From positions 3,098,835 through 3,162,834 of the forward strand of contig NW_001865039.1 of NCBI RefSeq assembly GCF_000002865.3: a stretch of 64,000 nucleotides of DNA, written 5' to 3'. A model generated the notes under the pieces. The model had not been told where the DNA came from. It worked only from the letters and a program-made list of their open reading frames with translations, and ran no database searches. The DNA is from Monosiga brevicollis MX1. Its lineage: Eukaryota > Opisthokonta > Choanoflagellata > Craspedida > Salpingoecidae. A program made the position numbers and the translations under genes. This document shows, piece by piece, positions 58,021-64,000 of the stretch. Within the stretch, counting starts at the first letter, position 1. Every line of letters begins with the position of its first letter.

Positions 58021-61000
58021 CTACAATCCAATGCAACACACACATGAGAAAAGCCATTGTGAGAACCTAAACTGCTGATGATGCACCTCCACACGGTCGT
58101 TGATGGCGGGTGCAAACATACTGCGCAAAGGCGTCATGCGCCGAGGTTTGTTGGCAGCCTTGGAAGCTGACATGGGAGAGGAGGCCAGAGTTTCCATGCC
58201 GCTGAGCACAACCGAGACGCCCTTTCCTGAAACCGACGGCGTGACGTCACCCTTGTAAACTTGATGCTCGCCAGGGCGCTCCTGGTGATTCAAAATATAT
58301 TTGTCATGGCGACGCAGATCCCTAGCTTCGGGACGGGCCACCGTGGTGGCACCATGCACGTTGGGCTGCATGACAGTGTCAGCTAGATCGACATGGTCCG
58401 CACTACGCTGGTTGTAAATCTTGGATTTAGCCTTTCTGGCCTTGGCCAAGCGCCGTGACTCTCTGACAAAAGGGGGACAAAGGATTGTGATATCACGGAA
58501 TGAGGCGCTGCATATAAAAGATCGAACTTCAAGGTGGGGGAGGCGGGGATTGGCATTGATCACTTACGCTTGTTGCACCGCCACCTCTTGGCGAATGCCT
58601 CCCGTCTCGCCCTCGCTGTCGTCTGCTGATGAAGCGTCATCTTCTTCCATCTCCTTGTCTTGGGTCGGCACAGCATGACCGCTGCCCCGCGTGGGTTGGC
58701 CACTCTGCTTGACAAACTGGAAACCACGGGAGAGGGCGGGACAGATCGCCAATTGTGCTGGATGAGAGATGTCGCCATGATACCCTAAGCATGCAGGAGT
58801 GACGCCTATTGGGCCACATACATCAGCCTTTTCGAGGTGCTCCATAGCCTTGGTCACACGATCCATGAGCTGCTGCTTGGAGCGAAGAAGATCGCGTTGC
58901 TCAGCTGTCATGCGGTTCATTTCGGCGCGTGCCAAATTTTCCTTTTGTTGGAGCTCGTGGTGCAGTTCCTGAGCTTGACGCTGTGCCATGGTGCCACAAT
59001 GTGCAAGTGAGGCGTTGCGGACGCGACCACGGGCGGCCTTTTTGTTCAGTACCTACCTCATGCTGCCGGTGATATTCACGTAAAGTGTGCTCGTTGTTGG
59101 CTAGTTGGTCCTCAAGGACAGTTATACGGCGCGCATTGGCTGCAGCATCCGTCTAAGAAAACGACCACATATCAGCGGATGCGCAACCTTCTGCTTGGCA
59201 CGCTTGTCAAGGCTAGCTCATGACCAGTCAGTCTAAAATTCAAGCACTTAGATGCCGAGAAGCAACATAGCACACCTCGGCCTTTTGGCGAAGACGCCGC
59301 TCCTGTTCCAGCTCTCGAGAGAGCGCGTCCACCTCCAATTCGAGCTCACGTCGAGTGTGCGCAGCTTCGGTCTGCAATGTACGCAGCTGGTCGGAACAAA
59401 CAAGCCATAGAATAGCGTATGGATGGATTGAACGGTCTTCACGTCTTTACAAGCTCGAGTAAGGAGGCATTCGGCATTCGGCATTCGTCCTCGCACCTTC
59501 GTGTTCTCATGCAGAGCTGCTTCAATCTCTTCCTCGGCTCGCTCCAAATCGGCCAGCGTAGAGTTGTACTGATCCTCCTGTAATACACAGCGTCAATGGG
59601 CAAGATACATCAGCAAGGCCTCTTGGACTGTGACGAGGCAAGCTCGAGCTGCGTACCACAGTGGTCAGGTATTGGCGAAACTCCTCCTCCTCGTCGGCGA
59701 GGGCGCTGTGGGCACGACGCAAGCGCTCATCGTAGGTCTAGTAACAATGAAACGTCAACCTCATCAACGAAGATCGATGGCGACTCGGCAGCAAAGCAGC
59801 TAATGCGTACCACAGCTGACTCATAGAGACGTTGGTGACTCTCGCGTTTCGAGACCAGCGCCGGTGATGCAGCCGTGTGGTGCGCTGGAGTTGACATTCG
59901 GCGCGCTTGTGCACTGGGTGTTCGAGGTCTGGAGCAGGAGGGAGATGCAAGGCGGAGTTTGAGTCAAGTGGTGAAACAATGTGACATGCATTATGTTGGA
60001 AAAAAAAGAGTACGTACGCCGAAACGGGGCTCAAGGCAAATGAAGGATCATCGTTCGACAAATCACTGTCCAGTGACTGGTTGGCTTCGGCGGCAGCTTG
60101 GCGGCGCGCCTTCATACGCATGCGATGCTCCTGGCTTCGGCCTGGTGTGCCTGCTCGTGAAAAAAAGAAAAGAGTGTTATGATTTCCATTCGATAAAGGA
60201 TACAAGTCGTGTAATAAAAGAGCCAAAAGTGCGAGGCTTGCATTGCTCTTGGCATGCGGGCCGGGTGTGTGTGCGCACGCCGTGATCAAGCAACTTACCG
60301 TGGTCCTGCATGACATGAACGGGGGCCTCCACTTGTACGTCGCTGGCCACCTTGGCAAAATCAAAAACGTGCGCTGTCTCGCTGGCATCACTCTGAGCCG
60401 GCGAGGCACATACCACCATAGCCGCCTGTACATGCCCGTCCCGACACGGTGGGTGAACAACATGACGCACCATGCAAAACAAAGTACACCAAAGCAATTT
60501 CCAGAGGAGATCGGAAAAAGCATGTTGCGTTAGACAGTGCGCGCTGACGTACCAGACCATCACCTGTCAAAAAGCGCTCAAAAAGTTTTGTCAAGCTACT
60601 TTCGTTAAACTTGGGCTTGCCACGCGAACCATTGTCTTGATTGCGGCGAAGCGCTTTCATGCAGTCACGCAGAACAGAAAGGGACTTGTTGATAGCCCCG
60701 GCCTCCTTGCGACGATCGCCGGTGCTGTTGGTTCGCGAGGTACGCTCCGAGCCGGCGAGATCCACCAGCGAGATATCCGCCACGTGCGGGGTCGGGCCGT
60801 CCCGTTGCACGTCGTTGCCTCTCATTGACGTCGGAGCGGACACCAGCTAGAAAGCAACCCCAATTGAAGCAGTGTATGAGCAACAATCGGTGAGGAGGCA
60901 AGCTCAGCCAAGTCAATATGCAATCAGGGCTGGGTGGGTGCAGAGGGCGGTGGCCCCTGAGTTTGAGAGCGGCAAGCCAGGCGAAATGGGACTTACGCGA

Positions 61001-62480
61001 ATCGTAAAGATGCTGTGGCTGCGACTTGACGTAGCATTGAGATCGGTGGCCGCTGTGGCACGTGTAATCTGACCCTGATGAAGCAGTTCAAAAGCTTCCT
61101 CGGGTGTATGCACCTCTTTCCAGATGGCCTCGCGCACATAGCGATGCCCTGTCTCATCTTGGGAAATCTTCAGGCTCTGACGCGTTGGTGGTCGAGGTTT
61201 GGCTGTTCCAGAGGGATCGAATTCTACAGGCAATGGGGAAAAAACGAAGGCAGGCATGTCATGAGCGTGGCCAATGCGGTGCGTGTGCAGAGGCAAGCGT
61301 CTTTAACTTGGAAAACATCTGCGCCTACACAAGCCGGGCATGCCGAGTGCAGCAAAGCAAATAGCAAAAGGCGTACCAGGCTCCTTCTCTGGTGGTGGGG
61401 GGACAAGTAGATCGTAGCAGTAGTTGTTGTAAATCTCCACGTACTGCACAAACACGCCATAGCGGACGTCGTCGTGCTCAATGTCCACCTGTTGCAATGA
61501 GCATGGCCAGCAGCACAAACAGTCATCAAACACGAAGGAGGGGTTGCTTCACGTCAATGGGAAGCCCGCGCAGGCCCATTGAATATGTACCGTGGTAGGA
61601 TCATAAGATCGGCGTCGGTGGGCAATGTCCACGTCAGAGCGGTCCACATCCATGAGCTCCTTGTCTTCGGGGAAAGCCTCGCGATGGGCTAGGCGCAGGG
61701 CATGGGCCTCTTTGGTGGGGCGGATGCTGACGGTGTTCCGGCGTGACTCAAGATCAAAGGTAAACCATTTCGCGCGATGGTTGCGAATGCTGTTGAAAAT
61801 GACATCCAGGGTCCGGTTCAAGATGCCACCTGTCGCCTCGTTGCCCTGTTGATTTCAGTACAGCACCCATCGCTATTCACGTGAGCCAAGTACGACGCAA
61901 CGGAAAGCGGGGCAACAAAGCCCCCAAGGGTGTGTCGTAAGCGCGCCCCCTTGACCTTCTGACTGACCTGCATGGTATAGGTCTTGCCGGACCCCGTATT
62001 GCCAAACATAAAGAGGATAGAGGAAACACCTTCGAGACTCTGTTTGACCATTGGCAGCGCCGCTGTTTGGAAGACCTGGGAAGCACCAGTGGGCGAGCAG
62101 CGGCGGTCAAAGTTGATATGTAGCCTGTGATCGCTGCGATCGAGTACGTGATTGGACGCTGTGCAGTGGATTGAGGTGAAAAAACACACCTCTTGTTGGC
62201 TATCCTCGGGCTTGAAGACATGATCAAATTCAAACCGCTTCTGGGACATGCCGCTCTTGCGGCGGTTGGGCTCTTGGAACACCACGCTCGTCTCCGTCTC
62301 CCGCCAAAAGCTGGGCGGGGCGCGTTTTTCCTCGCCTATCAAAGGCTTGGGTCGACACATGACCTGCACCTCGCGCCGGATGCGTGGGCCATCCTGTTTG
62401 TTTTGAGCCGGCTGTTTGCCGCGGCTGGGAGTCCGGCTGCGAGCGGAACACGGGAGCAAATGACGCGCTCGTGAGTTCAT
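58021..62480 (-). CDS. Kinesin-6, MKLP1/KIF23 type
   Basis: Motor exons: 62480-62190, 62075-61968, 61845-61591, 61488-61377, 61223-60997, 60846-60553, 60425-60299; phases close. Later exons (60150-58021) encode the stalk and tail. Motor landmarks: VMCRPKP near the start, FMFGNTGSGKTYTM (ATP loop), FVQYVEIYNNYCYDLL, ATSSRSHSIFTIR, ISLVDLAGSERTSR and FNESSLTKLF. The large insertion between the ATP loop and FVQYVEIYNN, about 90 residues and rich in charge, is typical of kinesin-6. The stalk is coiled coil (LEQERRLRQKAEV, ENLARAEMNRMTAEQRDLL). The tail contains DTVMQPNVHGATTVARPEAR and KYILNHQERPGEHQVYKGDV, matching the Arf6-binding domain of animal MKLP1. In animals it forms centralspindlin with a RhoGAP and builds the cytokinetic midzone. 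The exact C-terminus is unsure; the simplest reading stops at 58021. Confidence 0.9.
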
Positions 62481-63401
62481 GCGTTCCGCATTGGTGTGCT
62501 AGCCAAACCGTGTTGTGAAGGCAAGCAAAGGCTCAAGAAATAAGCGCAGCAGTAAGCTAGCAGCAATGCCTCACTCCAACCGCCCGCGGGCCGCTGGAAA
62601 GGTGCAGTCTCACCTTGCCATGACGCTTGGATTGCCTGAAAAAGTCTTTTCAAACGCTCACGAGTGAAGGCAAGCGACTTTGTTCAAAGGTTTGGAAAAC
62701 TGTCGCGCTTGCTGTTTATCCAAGCAGCCGCCAGGGGACGGGTGCCACAGAAAACGTGTGCGTGCGTGTGTGACGCGAGCCGTCACCACACTCCAACACG
62801 GCAGCCAACGACAACAAGAAAAAAAACACACACACACCAGAAAAATTCCTGCCCATGGAAAACTGATGAATTCAAATTTTGGCGGTTTTCTATATTTAGA
62901 GATGGCTGATTGATCTGACAACACAATCTGCGGTCTTGTCGTTGAGCAGCGACAGCAGTTGCTCGCTCTGCGCAATCATCCATTGTTTTGTGTCAGCAAA
63001 AAGCGCGCCAACGATTTGTCGACTTTTTTTTTGGGTGTTGTCGGTTGTTTTGTTGTGTGTGCACAAATGCTATTTGGGCACCATTTCTTTGAGAATTTTT
63101 TTGCACGAGCAGGTTTCGCAGTGTGTCGTCGCAGGGTCAGTCTTGAGCCGCCACACCGTCGTCGGGCACGGATCGGCCACGGATCGGCCACGGCAGCACT
63201 GGTGGTGAGTCGTGCTGCTTGGGCCACCAGACACATGCACACAGACACACATGTGCCGCCACAGGCCTGGACAATTGATTTCGCCGCATGATGCTGACCA
63301 GATTTAGCTTCTGAGCTCAAGTTGCACCGCGCCTCCACGGAATCGCAAGGGCAACCCTCCCTCGCGCAACCCTCTGATCCCCGACTTGCATCATACTGAG
63401 C
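62481..63401. promoter_or_regulatory. Divergent promoter region, kinesin-6 / aspartate kinase
   Basis: Starts of two divergent genes, 921 bp apart. A short tandem of CACGGATCGGC units occurs at about 63167-63191. No named motif. Confidence 0.45.
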
Positions 63402-64000
63402 ATGCAATTGCTTGTGAGAGCGCTCCCGCGCTCTGCGGGGGCGGTGGTGCGCATGCACGTGTGCGCGCTCTCGCACAGTGCGCGCCACTTCGTGGCCGCT
63501 CCGCCACTGGATGATTCCAAGAATCATGTACCCATTGTCGTCCAAAAGTTTGGTGGTACCAGCCTTGGAACCCCTGAGAAGCTCGAAAAGGTTCTCAACA
63601 TTGTTGGCAAGTGGCACCGTGACAATCGGGTAGCTTGCGTGGTCAGCGCGCTCAGCAGCCATACCAAAGCCGAGGGTACAACCACGCGCCTGCTCAACGC
63701 CGCTGAAAACGCCGTCCACCAGGAACCCTTCCACCAGTTCCTGGACGCCATTGAGGACACCCACTTGGACGTGGTCTACACCATGCTCCGCAAGCACGAG
63801 AACCGCGAGATTGTCAAGCAACACATTAGCAAGGAGCTGCGCATGGTGCGCCGTTTCTGTGAGAGCCTCACCGTGATCCGCGAGCTCTCTCCTCGCTCCC
63901 ATGACATGATCGTCGGCTGCGGTGAGCGCTTGTCAGCGGGCCTGATCGCAGGCGTTTTGCGCGAGAACGACATCCCCGCTGCCTACGTCAACCTCTCCAA
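63402..64000 (+). CDS. Aspartate kinase (partial, runs off the window)
   Basis: No intron in the visible 599 bp, about 199 residues. The ATG at 63402 opens a 40-residue leader rich in Arg, Ser and Ala (LLVRALPRSAGAVVRMHVCA), which looks organellar, followed by the amino-acid kinase start IVVQKFGGTSLGTPEKLEKV, the hallmark K-F-G-G-T-S loop. Further on come RVACVVSALSSHTKAEGTTT and VGCGERLSAGLIAGVLREN, both typical of aspartokinases. The enzyme phosphorylates aspartate, the first step to threonine, methionine and in some organisms lysine. The long helical insert (HQEPFHQFLDAIEDTHLDVV) fits the fungal Hom3 type better than bacterial LysC, by recollection only. The ACT regulatory region lies outside the window. 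Confidence 0.88.
   Translation, partial: MQLLVRALPRSAGAVVRMHVCALSHSARHFVAAPPLDDSKNHVPIVVQKFGGTSLGTPEKLEKVLNIVGKWHRDNRVACVVSALSSHTKAEGTTTRLLNAAENAVHQEPFHQFLDAIEDTHLDVVYTMLRKHENREIVKQHISKELRMVRRFCESLTVIRELSPRSHDMIVGCGERLSAGLIAGVLRENDIPAAYVNLS

Overview
The window is eukaryotic nuclear DNA: genes are dense, lie on both strands, and are cut by many short (mostly 60-250 bp) introns with GT-AG ends (two look GC-AG). Gene content points to a unicellular relative of animals, most likely a choanoflagellate close to Monosiga brevicollis. It combines Ral, CBP/p300, an SH2-bearing RA-PH adaptor, kinesin-6 with an Arf-binding tail, MARCH5-like and LOXHD1-like PLAT genes with genes animals lack, such as Rit1 and aspartate kinase. 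The species is an inference. Two runs of 50 N (34164-34213, 44909-44958) are assembly gaps.

Layout. 0.5-1.6 kb (+): small TPR protein with a mitochondrial-type leader. 2.1-12.6 kb (-): giant 17-PLAT protein, LOXHD1-like, at least 29 exons. 14.0-15.1 kb (+): EF-hand protein ending in a prenylation-like box. 15.5-16.4 kb (-): ribosomal protein eS7. 17.3-18.6 kb (+): Ral GTPase. 19.0-20.4 kb (+): short-chain dehydrogenase. 21.5-25.9 kb (+): BAR-like plus I/LWEQ protein. 26.1-30.8 kb (-): DDHD phospholipase. 31.0-36.3 kb (-): SART3/Prp24-like splicing factor, interrupted by a gap. 36.7-38.5 kb (+): membrane-anchored M28 peptidase. 39.1-40.8 kb (-): Rit1 initiator-tRNA modifying enzyme. 41.2-43.3 kb (-): JmjC protein whose two cupin halves appear in reversed order. 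43.8-44.1 kb (+): 43-residue membrane protein. 44.4-50.7 kb (+): CBP/p300-type acetyltransferase, 5' end lost in a gap between CT repeats. 51.3-55.2 kb (+): SAM-RA-PH-SH2 adaptor. 56.1-57.5 kb (+): MARCH5-like ubiquitin ligase. 58.0-62.5 kb (-): kinesin-6/MKLP1. 63.4 kb to the edge (+): aspartate kinase, partial.

Exon borders were worked out by hand from splice signals, reading phase and family similarity. Where all phases closed (TPR, PLAT from its first certain ATG, EF-hand, eS7, Ral, SDR, BAR-I/LWEQ, M28, Rit1, SAM-RA-PH-SH2) the summed coding length is a multiple of three, which supports the models. Models are least certain at the 5' end of the PLAT gene, the ends of the DDHD gene, SART3 around the gap, and the start of the JmjC gene.

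There is no operon-like logic and no mobile element, tRNA or rRNA gene was recognised. Several genes share a theme of membrane and cytoskeleton: BAR-I/LWEQ, SAM-RA-PH-SH2, Ral, PLAT and kinesin-6 would all act at the plasma membrane, actin cortex, cilium or division site. This is thematic and not evidence of co-regulation.
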